Of a DNA stretch of 64,000 nt, positions 53,557 to 62,424 are shown one piece after another. The translations under genes and the position numbers were made by a program. A model generated the notes under the pieces. That model was not told where the DNA came from. It saw only the letters and a program-made list of their open reading frames with translations, and did no database searches. Origin of the DNA: Halarsenatibacter sp964630835 (GTDB lineage Bacteria > Bacillota > Halanaerobiia > Halanaerobiales > Halarsenatibacteraceae). The stretch covers positions 1 to 64,000 of the forward strand of contig CAZVZM010000004.1 in NCBI GenBank assembly GCA_964630835.1, written 5' to 3'. How positions within the stretch are numbered: position 1 is the stretch's first letter; every line of letters starts with the position of its first letter.

Positions 53557-54552
53557 TTAGTTTTCGCTGAGTTTTTCTTTGAGATTTAACAGCATAACCT
53601 GAAGCACCAGTTCCGGTCTTACATTGGCTTCAATATCCTCATCGGCTCTCTCTACAGCTGCCAGCATTTCAAGCAATTCTCCGGGGCAAAAGCTCCGGGC
53701 AGTCTCTTTGATAGCACTCAAATAATCACTATTTCTCACCGGTCCAGAACCAGAGCGTTTGTATACAATTATATCTCTAAACCACTCCTTAAGCAAATCA
53801 AAGAGGGGCATGCCCTCCTGAAGCCATTTTTTCCATTTCTCTGCTTCTTCAAGAATTTCGACATCTTTATGACGACTTAATCCTTCCATAAAATTCAGGG
53901 TTTTTTTGCGATATTCTGGCAGCTCATCATCTTCCGCCAGTTTGAGAGCCCGCCCGGGACTGCCTGCTGCAAGGCGCGAAAGATGCAGGGCGGCATCACG
54001 ATTTAGCTCCTTTTCTTTTTGCAGCATAGAGGCAATCTTTTCGCGGGAAAGAGGATGAAAGCGCAGATGCTGACATCGGGATAATATTGTGGGCAGCAGC
54101 CTGCTCTCCTCTTCTGCCAGAAGAAGCAGAGTAGCATAGTTCGGAGGATCTTCCAGAGATTTAAGCAGGCAGTTGGACGCCTGAGGAGTCATTTTATCCG
54201 CCTCATTAATTATAAAAAAACGCCTGTCAGCTTCAAAAGGCTTAAGTGACAGACGATGCTGAAGATCCCTGATTATATCGATACCAATTTTCTTTTTATC
54301 CTCTGCCAAAGAAAAAGCTCTAACGTCCGGGTGATTATTGTGCTCAATCTTTCTGCAGCTGAGGCAGCTGCCGCAGCTCTCAATCTCATTTTCCAAACAA
54401 AGGCATGTAGCCGCCAGCTCCCAGGCAAATTTTTGCTTTCCAGTCCCCCTGGGGCCCAGGAGGAGATAGGCATGGCTGAGTCTTCCCTCCTGCAGCTGAC
54501 TCTTTATCAGCTCTTTTACAGCCTTCTGACCCGGGATATTGCTCCAGCTCAT
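53557..54552 (-). CDS. holB: DNA polymerase III subunit delta'
   Basis: This 331-residue clamp-loader subunit has an AAA+ domain with GPRGTGKQ (33-40), a Cys cluster CxCx7CxxCxxC (CLCLENEIESCGSCLSC), FFIINEADKMT (Walker B region) and LSRCQH (SRC motif). It loads the sliding clamp with DnaX. It is followed by ricT after 16 bases. About 200 bases separate it from darA, which show no clear signal. Confidence 0.93.
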   Translation of the reverse strand: MSWSNIPGQKAVKELIKSQLQEGRLSHAYLLLGPRGTGKQKFAWELAATCLCLENEIESCGSCLSCRKIEHNNHPDVRAFSLAEDKKKIGIDIIRDLQHRLSLKPFEADRRFFIINEADKMTPQASNCLLKSLEDPPNYATLLLLAEEESRLLPTILSRCQHLRFHPLSREKIASMLQKEKELNRDAALHLSRLAAGSPGRALKLAEDDELPEYRKKTLNFMEGLSRHKDVEILEEAEKWKKWLQEGMPLFDLLKEWFRDIIVYKRSGSGPVRNSDYLSAIKETARSFCPGELLEMLAAVERADEDIEANVRPELVLQVMLLNLKEKLSEN

Positions 54553-54748
54553 ATTTCAATACTCACTCCTTGAAAATCAAAATAATAAACGAAATTTGAG
54601 TCTTTTCTGGTGCCTCCCATAAACACCGAAGAAAGAAAAACTGAAATTAAAACTGGTTTTTCTCCAGATCATTTGTTAAATGAGATGAGTAGCTTCCGCT
54701 TTACAGAATATGTCTTAAATTTCACAATAACATTTACTGAAAATATAT

Positions 54749-55102
54749 TTAAAACTTTTTAAACTGCTCTACATCCAGCACAAATACTGTGGCTCCTCCC
54801 ACTTCAACCTCCATTGGAAGAGAAAAATAATTTTCTTCCAGCTCGCTGGCAAGTGGAGACATAGGGGCTATGGTTCGGGTTCGACTGCAGCAATTATCCT
54901 CTATCAACTCAAATAATTCATCAAGATACCTCTTCTCGGTCCCGATGAAAAAGGTGGTATTTCCCTCTTTGAGAAAGCCTCCGCTGCTGCGCAGTCTGGT
55001 AACCTGAAAATGAGCTTTGTTTAAACAGGCCTCAAGGTCGTCCGCATCTCTATCGTTAACCACTGCAACCACCAGCCTGATACTTTCCTCACTCTCACTC
55101 AT
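54749..55102 (-). CDS. darA: cyclic-di-AMP receptor DarA (YaaQ)
   Basis: This 117-residue PII-like protein has RLVVAVVNDRDADDLEACL, TRLRSSGGFLKEGNTTFFIG and VEVGGATVFVLDVEQFKKF, the DarA/PstA signature. It binds cyclic di-AMP as a trimer. The ATG overlaps the tmk stop by four bases. It probably signals osmotic or potassium status, which matters for a halophile (inference). Confidence 0.92.
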   Translation of the reverse strand: MSESEESIRLVVAVVNDRDADDLEACLNKAHFQVTRLRSSGGFLKEGNTTFFIGTEKRYLDELFELIEDNCCSRTRTIAPMSPLASELEENYFSLPMEVEVGGATVFVLDVEQFKKF

Positions 55103-55728
55103 GGTAATCTCTCCTCTACCACCCTTCTAATTTCTTTCTGGACCTCTTCTATAGACTTATCTGCGTCGATAATTTTAAAGCGCTTTTCATTTTCCCGGGC
55201 CAGAGCTTTATAACCTTTTCTCACACGCTCGTGAAAAGAAAGTTCCTCTCTCTCAAGCCTGTCACCGAGTTGATCAGCGGATAAAGATCGTGCTCTCTGG
55301 AGACCCCGGGCAGGGTCCACATCAAGAAGCAAAGTTAGATCGGGATGGCAGCCATCTACTGCCCAGTTCACAATTTTACTGAGCATCTCCCGATTAAGAT
55401 TGCGACCGAAACCCTGGTAGGCAAGAGTGGAATCATAGTAACGATCAGAAATAATAATCTTTCCCCTGTTAAGGGCGGGCTTTATTATCTCCTCGACGTG
55501 CTGGGCTCTATCGGCAGCATAGAGCAATATTTCTGTGCGCGAGCACATTTTTTGCTGATCGGGATCGAGAAGAAGCTGACGAATATTTTCCCCTATCCTG
55601 GTAGCTCCAGGCTCTCTGGTAATATGAGGGGATTTTCCCCGCTTGCGAAGAAAATCAGCAAGCATTTCCATCTGAGTGGTTTTCCCTGCTCCTTCAATAC
55701 CTTCAATTGTCATAAAAAAACCGGACAT
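55099..55728 (-). CDS. tmk: thymidylate kinase
   Basis: This 209-residue kinase has GIEGAGKTT (P-loop at 10-18), the lid and base region RYYDSTLAYQGFGR and LLLDVDPARGLQRAR. It phosphorylates dTMP. I start at ATG 55728, preceded by GGGAGG with seven bases spacing; an earlier in-frame start at 55779 is less likely. It is upstream of darA and overlaps it. Confidence 0.95.
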   Translation of the reverse strand: MSGFFMTIEGIEGAGKTTQMEMLADFLRKRGKSPHITREPGATRIGENIRQLLLDPDQQKMCSRTEILLYAADRAQHVEEIIKPALNRGKIIISDRYYDSTLAYQGFGRNLNREMLSKIVNWAVDGCHPDLTLLLDVDPARGLQRARSLSADQLGDRLEREELSFHERVRKGYKALARENEKRFKIIDADKSIEEVQKEIRRVVEERLP

Positions 55729-55904
55729 AGGCCGTCCTCCCGTTATCAACTTGAATTTATGATTCCGACCAGGCCTCAAAATTAAACGGCTGATTTTATG
55801 GTATCACAGGCAGGGGGGTTATGCAATTGCAGGAAAAGTGCGGCCGCCAGCAGACACAATTTAACCCGAGATTGTCAACATAAGTTTCTTTTCATTAATG
55901 TGTA

Positions 55905-55937
55905 AAATAAATATCGTTTAAGATCTCTATCATGTTT
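55905..55937. promoter_or_regulatory. weak third copy of the GATAAATATCG...TATCATG motif
   Basis: GTGTAAAATAAATATCG followed by TTTAAGATCTCTATCATG resembles the motif ahead of the Lon-like and PLP-enzyme genes, but the palindrome is broken (TATCATGTTT). It lies about 180 bases upstream of tmk and 27 bases after the trxB stop. Confidence 0.3.
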
Positions 55938-55963
55938 CACAACAAAACGCAAATTATTCTGAT

Positions 55964-56953
55964 TTATTCAGAAATCCGGCGAAGATAGCGGTTAGCCTCC
56001 ATTGCTGCTTTTGCTCCGGAAGCAGAGGCGGTAATAACCTGTTGAAATCGATTATCCTGTACATCCCCGGCAGCAAAAACACCTTCTATATTTGTCTGCT
56101 GAAGATCATCGGTATATATATATCCCCTTTCATCGCATTCGAGTGAGGGACAAAAAAGATCGCTATTGGGATTATAACCAATGGAAATAAAGAGACCTTT
56201 AACATCATCGAGAACAAACTCCTCGCCGGTCGAGTTATTCTCCAGAATTAAACCGCCGAGTCCTCCATCCTCAATCCGAAGCTCGGAGACTTCGGCATTG
56301 AGAACCGGTTCAATCCTATCATTATTTTTAACCAGTTCGACAGAGCCGGGACCGGCTCTGTATTCCTCGCGCCTGTGTACAAGATAAACCTTTCGGGCAA
56401 ATTGAGTCAGGTAATCCGCTTCTTCCAGAGCGCTGTCTCCTCCACCGACTACTGCCACCACCTCATCTTTGTGCATGGCACCATCGCATGTAGCACAATA
56501 GGACACACCCCTTCCAGTGAGTTTTTCTTCATTTTTCAGGCCAAGCTTTCTTGGACTGGCACCCGTGGCTATTATAAGAGACTTAGTTTTATATGAAGCC
56601 ATATAAGTTTCCACCAAAAAGGGATGTGCATCTAACTCTACATCGACCACCTCTTCGAATTTCAGTTCCGCTGAAAATCTCCTGGCCTGCTCCATCATTT
56701 TTTGGGCCAGTTCGGCCCCTTCAACTCCCGAGGGAAAACCGGGAAAATTTTCCAGAGTGCTTGTATTGATTATCTGGCCCCCGGGAGAGGGTCCATTTAT
56801 AGCTGCAACATCAAGCTCCGCCCTGCCGGCATAAATGCTCGCAGTCAAACCGGCCGGTCCTCCCCCTATAATTATCAGGTCAAAAATATCATCTATCGCT
56901 TCTGATGAGCTTTCATCCTCTGATGTTTTTCTACCTCTATTTTCTGCATTCAT
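55964..56953 (-). CDS. trxB: thioredoxin reductase
   Basis: This 329-residue flavoprotein has GGGPAG (30-35) for FAD, CATC (153-156) as the redox pair, GGGDSALEEA for NADPH and AAGDVQDN near the C-terminus. The 25-residue acidic N-terminal extension before the FAD motif is unusual for the family. I start at ATG 56953 with AGGGGG ten bases upstream; an ATG nine bases earlier is nearer that site. Confidence 0.94.
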   Translation of the reverse strand: MNAENRGRKTSEDESSSEAIDDIFDLIIIGGGPAGLTASIYAGRAELDVAAINGPSPGGQIINTSTLENFPGFPSGVEGAELAQKMMEQARRFSAELKFEEVVDVELDAHPFLVETYMASYKTKSLIIATGASPRKLGLKNEEKLTGRGVSYCATCDGAMHKDEVVAVVGGGDSALEEADYLTQFARKVYLVHRREEYRAGPGSVELVKNNDRIEPVLNAEVSELRIEDGGLGGLILENNSTGEEFVLDDVKGLFISIGYNPNSDLFCPSLECDERGYIYTDDLQQTNIEGVFAAGDVQDNRFQQVITASASGAKAAMEANRYLRRISE

Positions 56954-57269
56954 GGCTGACATACCCCCTGTATTTATTTTTTGTCATTTGTTTTGCCTGT
57001 GGTTAAGTTTTGATGCCTCAATTTAACAAAAAATTGAAAAGCAGTTTAGTCAAATATCCTCAGGAATTAATGGTATGTCAGTTCCACCTAAAATGCTGTG
57101 AACTATTTAACGCCGCCAGCAATTATATGCCCTATATCCATTCCTGAAATTCTCAGATAAATTTGAGCAGAAAAATTCAGATGAAATGAAAGTCATACCC
57201 GCCGGTATATCACTTTGGACCAAATATTTATATATCAATTTAACCTTATGAGGACAAAATAACCCGGAT
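56954..57269. other. intergenic stretch between guaB and trxB, no feature seen
   Basis: I see no convincing promoter, hairpin or ORF in this AT-rich 316-base gap. The 66-residue frame here (57107-57307) overlaps the guaB 3' end and has no ribosome site. Confidence 0.4.
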
Positions 57270-58748
57270 TTAATTTCTCTCATCCAGACTGTAATTTGGA
57301 GCCTCACGGGTAATATTTATATCATGGGGATGGCTTTCCCTCAAGCCTGCAGGAGAAATGCGAATAAACTCCGCTTCTTCCTGCAGCGCGGAAATATCGG
57401 GAGTTCCGCAGTAACCCATACCAGAGCGGACTCCTCCAATCAACTGGTAAATCGTATCTGCCAGGGGACCCTTGTAGGGAACGCGCCCCTCAACACCCTC
57501 CGGCACCAGCTTTTCCTCATCAGTCTCGTCATGGAAATATCGATCCTTGCTCCCCTCCTTCATAGCCGAAACAGAGCCCATTCCGCGATAAACCTTATAA
57601 CTCCTGCCTTTATATATTTCTTTTTCCCCTGGACTTTCCTCCGTACCCGCCAGGAGGCTTCCGATCATAACTGCACTGCCTCCAGAAGCAAGAGCCTTAA
57701 CTATGTCACCCGAATATTTAATGCCTCCATCTGCAATAATACTGCGATTGAATTTTTCCGCCGCCTTCGCCGCTGAAAACACTGCTGTTATCTGAGGCAC
57801 CCCTATACCCGCTACCACTCTGGTTGTGCATATGGATCCGGGGCCAACACCTACCTTAACCACATCAGCTCCAGCCGAAAAAAGAGCTCTGGCTCCTTCC
57901 TCTGTAGCTACATTGCCTGCAGTCACCGGTATTTCAGAAAATTCTTCTTTGAGTGACCTGACCATCTCTATAACATCCTGAGAGTGACCGTGAGCGGTAT
58001 CCACAACAAGCATATCTACCTCTGCCTCAATAAGTCTGCTGGCTCTCTCCATACCTAAATCACCCACTCCGACAGCTGCAGCCACCATCAGACGTCCCTG
58101 ATCATCTTTGGTGGCATTGGGGTGTTCTTTGACCTTCTCTATGTCTTTTATAGTTATCAGCCCTTTTAACGTCCCATTATCATCAACCAGGGGTAGTTTC
58201 TCGATTTTGTGCTCCTGCAAAACAGCCTTTGCATCCTCCAGGGTGGTACCCTCAGGCGCAGTGACAAGATTTTCTTCGGTCATAACCTCTTTAATGGGGC
58301 GGTCATAATCCTCTTCAAAGCGAAGATCTCTATTTGTAAGGATCCCCACAAGTTTTTTGTCCTCATCAACTATAGGGACACCAGATATGCGGTATCGAGA
58401 CATGAGATTTTCCGCTTCGTTGATGCTGTCCCCGGGAGAGAGATAAAATGGATCAACTATCACTCCGCTTTCAGAACGCTTGACGCGATCAACCTCAGCA
58501 GCCTGTTCCGCAGGCTCATTATTTTTGTGTAGCACTCCCAGCCCTCCCTGCCGGGCCATAGCAATAGCAAGACTGGAATCAGTTACTGTATCCATGCTGG
58601 CACTCAAAATAGGCACTTCCAGCTCTATCCCGCCGGTGAGCTGAATGCTGGTATCTACATCCCGGGGCTTGACCTGTGAATAGGCCGGTTTTAACAGGAT
58701 ATCATCGAAAGTTAAAGCCTCTCCGCTCAACTTATCTGAAAATTTCAT
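57270..58748 (-). CDS. guaB: IMP dehydrogenase
   Basis: This 492-residue enzyme has FDDILLKPAYSQV at the start, two CBS domains (about residues 95-205), GVGPGSICTTR with catalytic Cys307, IADGGIKYSGDI and YRGMGSVSAM. It makes XMP from IMP, the committed step to guanine nucleotides. AGGAGG lies before the ATG. A perfect hairpin sits in its leader (58787-58812). Confidence 0.96.
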   Translation of the reverse strand: MKFSDKLSGEALTFDDILLKPAYSQVKPRDVDTSIQLTGGIELEVPILSASMDTVTDSSLAIAMARQGGLGVLHKNNEPAEQAAEVDRVKRSESGVIVDPFYLSPGDSINEAENLMSRYRISGVPIVDEDKKLVGILTNRDLRFEEDYDRPIKEVMTEENLVTAPEGTTLEDAKAVLQEHKIEKLPLVDDNGTLKGLITIKDIEKVKEHPNATKDDQGRLMVAAAVGVGDLGMERASRLIEAEVDMLVVDTAHGHSQDVIEMVRSLKEEFSEIPVTAGNVATEEGARALFSAGADVVKVGVGPGSICTTRVVAGIGVPQITAVFSAAKAAEKFNRSIIADGGIKYSGDIVKALASGGSAVMIGSLLAGTEESPGEKEIYKGRSYKVYRGMGSVSAMKEGSKDRYFHDETDEEKLVPEGVEGRVPYKGPLADTIYQLIGGVRSGMGYCGTPDISALQEEAEFIRISPAGLRESHPHDINITREAPNYSLDERN

Positions 58749-58786
58749 TTTTATTATTCCTCCTGTTTTTAAAACTCCACTTATTT

Positions 58787-58812
58787 TCCACCGGAAGATC
58801 TAGTCCGGTGGA
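58787..58812 (-). promoter_or_regulatory. hairpin in guaB leader
   Basis: TCCACCGGA and TCCGGTGGA form a perfect 9-bp stem with an 8-base loop, about 39 bases upstream of the guaB ATG. On the minus strand it is followed by AAAATAAG, not a T tract, so a 5' stabilising or regulatory hairpin is more likely than a terminator. Confidence 0.45.
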
Positions 58813-58940
58813 TACTAAAAAAAATCCCTCCCATACTACTCACCACAGGCAGGCATGATGTGAGGTAATGCTCGAAAACAATCGAATTTCCTGTCCATAG
58901 TTAAAATATTGTGTTCTTAAATTAAGATATGCCTGGCTAA

Positions 58941-59015
58941 TTGAAATAAAGCGAAATGATAACAGTGGAAAAATTTCGTGGAAAAATTTCATTGTAATGA
59001 AACTTTAAAACTTCC
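58941..59015 (+). repeat. internally deleted copy of the 117-bp palindromic repeat
   Basis: ATAAAGCGAAATGATAAC (left arm) joins directly to GGAAAAATTTCATTG and a right end of TTTAAAACTTCC. The centre with CCATGG has gone. A further weak left-arm trace lies at 58858-58888. This is in the 384-base gap between guaB and the TauE gene. Confidence 0.6.
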
Positions 59016-59132
59016 AGTATAATTTAAAAAGCTGAATCCGATTTATTTGAAATAGTTTAACAAAATTTCACACCCGTGTCAACTCAAAGAAGAGGACTTC
59101 GGAGGAAATCAATGATACAGGGAATGAAAAAT

Positions 59133-59942
59133 TTAGGCCAGGAAAATAAGATAGAGTATCGAAAGCATTGTAATACCCGTTATAAGGCTGCTGCCTGTTT
59201 CTTTACCAACTTTTCCCTGAAGGGCAGCGCCTACCACAGCTCCCAGAGCGGCAAATAAACCCACTGCCGCAGCCAGCCCGGGGGCAAAGTCCTGCACATA
59301 CATATGAAAGATAAATGCCGCTCCCACAATGAAAGTTCCGCTGAAAATTGATGTTCCCACAGACTCTGCACTCTCATAACGCATAGCCATCAAGAAAGGC
59401 ACGGTAATAACCGGCCCTCCAACACCAGCTAACGAAGCCATACTTCCGGCCAGGAAGCCAGCTCCCACAAGAGCAATCCGTTTTCTGATGGGATTATTTT
59501 TTTCAGCTTCTACGCATTTAGAGGCGTTTTCATGGCCTAAAGATGTGTTTTCCTGGGGAGAACAGGGATTTTTTTCTATCGCTTTTGTTTCGTATCTCTT
59601 CTGAATATTAATTACTAGCAATAGCATTGCCAGAACTGCAGCCAGAACCAGTGTCAGTACTCGCTGAGGTATATTAATGTTGATTAACAGTCCCAAAAAG
59701 ACTCCCGGTATTGCTCCCGGGATGATAGTAAAGCTGGACCGAAATGATATTTGCCCCCTGCGCAAGTAAAGAAGAAAGCTGGCAAAGTATATTAATATTT
59801 GAGCTCCCAGGCCGATCGCAACAGCCTCAACCGGCGTTATGTCGAGGATTATAAGAAGAGCAGGGAGCAAAAATCCCCCAATGCCACTTATACCTATCAG
59901 AAGTCCGATGCAGAAAATCCCAATCAATAACGGAAAGTACAA
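59133..59942 (-). CDS. TauE/SafE-family membrane exporter
   Basis: This 269-residue membrane protein has two homologous halves with GISGIGGFLLPALLI and SLAGVGGPVITVPFL, the family's conserved glycine segments, and about eight hydrophobic helices. Members export sulfite, sulfoacetate or related anions. I propose TTG 59942 as start with AGGTGG seven bases upstream; a longer frame from TTG 59975 is possible. The substrate is unknown. It is divergent from the DUF362 gene. Confidence 0.87.
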   Translation of the reverse strand: MYFPLLIGIFCIGLLIGISGIGGFLLPALLIILDITPVEAVAIGLGAQILIYFASFLLYLRRGQISFRSSFTIIPGAIPGVFLGLLININIPQRVLTLVLAAVLAMLLLVINIQKRYETKAIEKNPCSPQENTSLGHENASKCVEAEKNNPIRKRIALVGAGFLAGSMASLAGVGGPVITVPFLMAMRYESAESVGTSIFSGTFIVGAAFIFHMYVQDFAPGLAAAVGLFAALGAVVGAALQGKVGKETGSSLITGITMLSILYLIFLA

Positions 59943-60066
59943 ACTTTCACCACCTGAATGCCTTATGCACTTCAAAACAAAGCTTTACATCTTTCAGTAT
60001 ATCTTAATAAACTAATTATGACAGGCCAATTTAACAACTGGTCAACTCAAACTTTTTTTGCCCGGT

Positions 60067-60095
60067 TTGCATATAAAAATTAATTTAGTTATATT
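60067..60095 (+). promoter_or_regulatory. sigma-A type promoter for DUF362 gene
   Basis: TTGCAT (60067-60072), a 17-base spacer and TATATT (60090-60095) lie about 150 bases upstream of the ATG at 60251. The leader between has no obvious structure. Confidence 0.5.
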
Positions 60096-60250
60096 AGTAG
60101 GTAGGTTAGGTGCATTATCAGCTGATTACTGTGCAGGAGTTTCACGCTCAAACTTTTATTTTCCAGAAAGACAGGTTAAGCTTCAGGGTATTCATTATTA
60201 TGGTCAACAAAAAAGAGTAGAGGCCGGAAATTTAATCCAGGAGGGTTAAT

Positions 60251-61369
60251 ATGTCCGAAAAAGTCTATTTTGCCAGCCCCAGAGCAAGCCGCGGTTCCGA
60301 AAGTATGGTAGAAAAACTTTACAAACTTTTTCACCAGGCCAGAATGGCAGAATTTATCTCCAGGGACGATTTTGTTGCAATCAAACAGCATTTTGGTGAG
60401 GCGGGAAATACCGCCTTTATAAGACCTATATATACCCGTCGGCTGGTGGAAGCGGTAAAAGAAGCCGAAGGCAAACCATTTCTTACAGACGCCAACACTC
60501 TCTATGAGAGACAGCGAGCCAACAGCATCGATCATCTCAATACAGCCTATGCCAATGGATTCAGCCCGGCGACAGTGAAGGCCCCTGTAATAATTGCCGA
60601 TGGTCTCCAGGGCAGAAGTTATCAGGAGATAGAAATCAATCAGAAAACTTTTTCCTCGGTTAAAATTGGGCAGGAAATCTGCGAAGCTGACAGCATGATA
60701 AGTATGGCACATTTTAAAGGCCACGATCTGACTGCTTTTGGAGGCACCATCAAAAATATTGGTATGGGACTGGGAAGCCGCAGCGGAAAACAGATGATGC
60801 ACTCAGTTGTAGAACCCTCTATTGATGAGAAAGAATGCATAAAATGTCACGAATGCGTGGAATTTTGCCCGGAAAATTGTATAGTCATAGACAGTGATAA
60901 CAGCTATATCATTGGGGAGGACTGTATAGGCTGCGGTGAGTGTGTTGTCTCCTGCCGCACTGATGCAATTTCTATAGTCTGGGAAGCAAGCAGCGCTGGA
61001 GTGCAGGAAAGAATGGTGGAATTTACCCTCGGAGTATTAAAAGCGGTAGAGCAGAGGGCAGGTTTTATAAACTTCATCACTGACGTTGCTCCGGACTGTG
61101 ATTGCCCCAACTACAGCGATCAACCGGTGGTGCCAGATCAGGGTATCGTTGCCGGAAAGGACCCTGTTGCTGTGGAACAAGCTTCCCTTGATCTGGTAAA
61201 GGAGGCTGAGGTGCTGCCTAATTCCGTGCTCGGAGACATGAAGGGTAAAGCGGTCGGCAAAAATAAATTTGAATTGATTCATTCTGATAGCGATGGCGGC
61301 AGAAGACAGCTCGAATACGCCGAGGAAGTAGGTCTCGGCAGCAGGAATTACAAACTGATTGAGATATAA
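60251..61369 (+). CDS. DUF362-family protein with two 4Fe-4S clusters
   Basis: This 372-residue protein has a DUF362 domain (VIIADGLQGRSYQE near 116, MAHFKGHDLTAFGGTIKNI near 155) and two ferredoxin motifs: CIKCHECVEFCP (about 197-208) and CIGCGECVVSC (about 224-234). Such proteins are common in anaerobes and probably handle electrons; the reaction is unknown. GGAGG is seven bases before the ATG. It is monocistronic and ends in a bidirectional terminator. Confidence 0.88.
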   Translation: MSEKVYFASPRASRGSESMVEKLYKLFHQARMAEFISRDDFVAIKQHFGEAGNTAFIRPIYTRRLVEAVKEAEGKPFLTDANTLYERQRANSIDHLNTAYANGFSPATVKAPVIIADGLQGRSYQEIEINQKTFSSVKIGQEICEADSMISMAHFKGHDLTAFGGTIKNIGMGLGSRSGKQMMHSVVEPSIDEKECIKCHECVEFCPENCIVIDSDNSYIIGEDCIGCGECVVSCRTDAISIVWEASSAGVQERMVEFTLGVLKAVEQRAGFINFITDVAPDCDCPNYSDQPVVPDQGIVAGKDPVAVEQASLDLVKEAEVLPNSVLGDMKGKAVGKNKFELIHSDSDGGRRQLEYAEEVGLGSRNYKLIEI

Positions 61370-61459
61370 AAAGTGGAAAATATCCTAAATGTAAGTGTTC
61401 TTAAACAAAATCCAGCATCTGATGTGAAGAAGAACCAAAAATATAAGCCCGAATTACAG

Positions 61460-61514
61460 AAAAAACCCGCCTGTGGCCCGGACAGGAAAAATTCCGGGCA
61501 GGCGGGGTTTTATT
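61460..61514. terminator. bidirectional rho-independent terminator
   Basis: A long GC-rich stem (CCCGCCTG ... CAGGCGGG with an inner CCCGGA/TCCGGG part) is flanked by A6 on the left and TTTTATTT on the right. It can terminate the DUF362 gene on the plus strand and recR on the minus strand, and overlaps the recR stop codon. Confidence 0.85.
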
Positions 61515-62115
61515 TGTTGATTTCGCTGCGGCCGGCAAGAGCACGAGAAAGAGTAACTTCATCAGCGTATTCCAGATCACCTCCGGCCGGTAGGCCATGA
61601 GCCAGCCTGGTCACCTGGATTTCGTGATCTTCCAGCATCTGAGATATATACATTGCCGTCGCATCGCCTTCCGCGCTGGGATCTGTTGCTATAATGACTT
61701 CATTGAAACTCTCTTTTGCAATTCTCTCCTGAAAGTTATCAAGAGAAAGCTCTTCCGGCCCAATATCATCCAGGGGTGAAATCAGTCCGTGCAAAACATG
61801 ATAAAGACCTTCGTATTCTTCCGTCTTTTCCATGGCCACCACATCCCGGGGGCTTTCCACAACACAAAGAAGATTTCGGCTGCGATCCTCATCACCGCAG
61901 ATTGAGCAGGGATCTTCATCGGTAATATTGTGACAAAGTGAACAGTAGATAACATCCTGCTGAACGGAACTCAGGGCCTCAGCAAGGTCATCCACTCTTT
62001 CCCGGGGTTCATCCAGTAGGTGGAAAGCAAGTCGCGTAGCAGTGCGTCTTCCAATGCCGGGCAATCTCTCCAGCTGCGATATTAACTTTTTTATAGGACC
62101 AGGAAAAGAATACAT
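61510..62115 (-). CDS. recR: recombination mediator protein RecR
   Basis: This 201-residue protein has a helix-hairpin-helix start (LERLPGIGRRTATRLAFHL), a zinc finger (CSLCHNITDEDPCSIC), and a Toprim domain (VVESPRDVVAMEK, IIATDPSAEGDATAMY). It acts with RecO and RecF in loading RecA. It directly follows ybaB, the usual dnaX-ybaB-recR order. Confidence 0.96.
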   Translation of the reverse strand: MYSFPGPIKKLISQLERLPGIGRRTATRLAFHLLDEPRERVDDLAEALSSVQQDVIYCSLCHNITDEDPCSICGDEDRSRNLLCVVESPRDVVAMEKTEEYEGLYHVLHGLISPLDDIGPEELSLDNFQERIAKESFNEVIIATDPSAEGDATAMYISQMLEDHEIQVTRLAHGLPAGGDLEYADEVTLSRALAGRSEINK

Positions 62116-62424
62116 TTAGGTCATCCCCGGTATGTCCATACCTCCGGTTAAACTGCCCATCTCATCATTGATCATTTCCTGAACATCATTCATTGCCTGA
62201 TTAACAGCGGCAAAAACCAGATCTTCCAGCATCTCGACATCATCGGGGTCAACAACATCAGGATCTATCTCCAGGTCTACAAGCTCCTGATTGCCATTCA
62301 TGACAACCCGCACTGCTCCTCCTCCAGCGGTTGCCTCAACTGTTTCATCCTCCAGTTCCTTCTGCTTTTGCTGCATCTGCTTCTGCATCTTTTGAGCTTT
62401 CTGCATCATTTTTTTCATATCCAT
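62116..62424 (-). CDS. ybaB: YbaB/EbfC nucleoid-associated protein
   Basis: This 102-residue protein starts with a Met/Gln/Lys-rich helix (MKKMMQKAQKMQKQMQ) and has VEATAGGGAVRVVMNGNQEL and PEDVDPDD-like PDVVDPDDVEMLEDL motifs of EbfC. It binds DNA in the nucleoid. GGGAGG precedes the ATG at eight bases. The first 80 bases lie inside the 3' end of dnaX in another frame. Confidence 0.94.
   Translation of the reverse strand: MDMKKMMQKAQKMQKQMQQKQKELEDETVEATAGGGAVRVVMNGNQELVDLEIDPDVVDPDDVEMLEDLVFAAVNQAMNDVQEMINDEMGSLTGGMDIPGMT

Noticed and set aside
54680..54735. Possible repeat trace near the holB-darA gap (TAGCTTCC, AAATTTCACAATAAC)
   Set aside because: Matches are short, in scrambled order, and could be chance.
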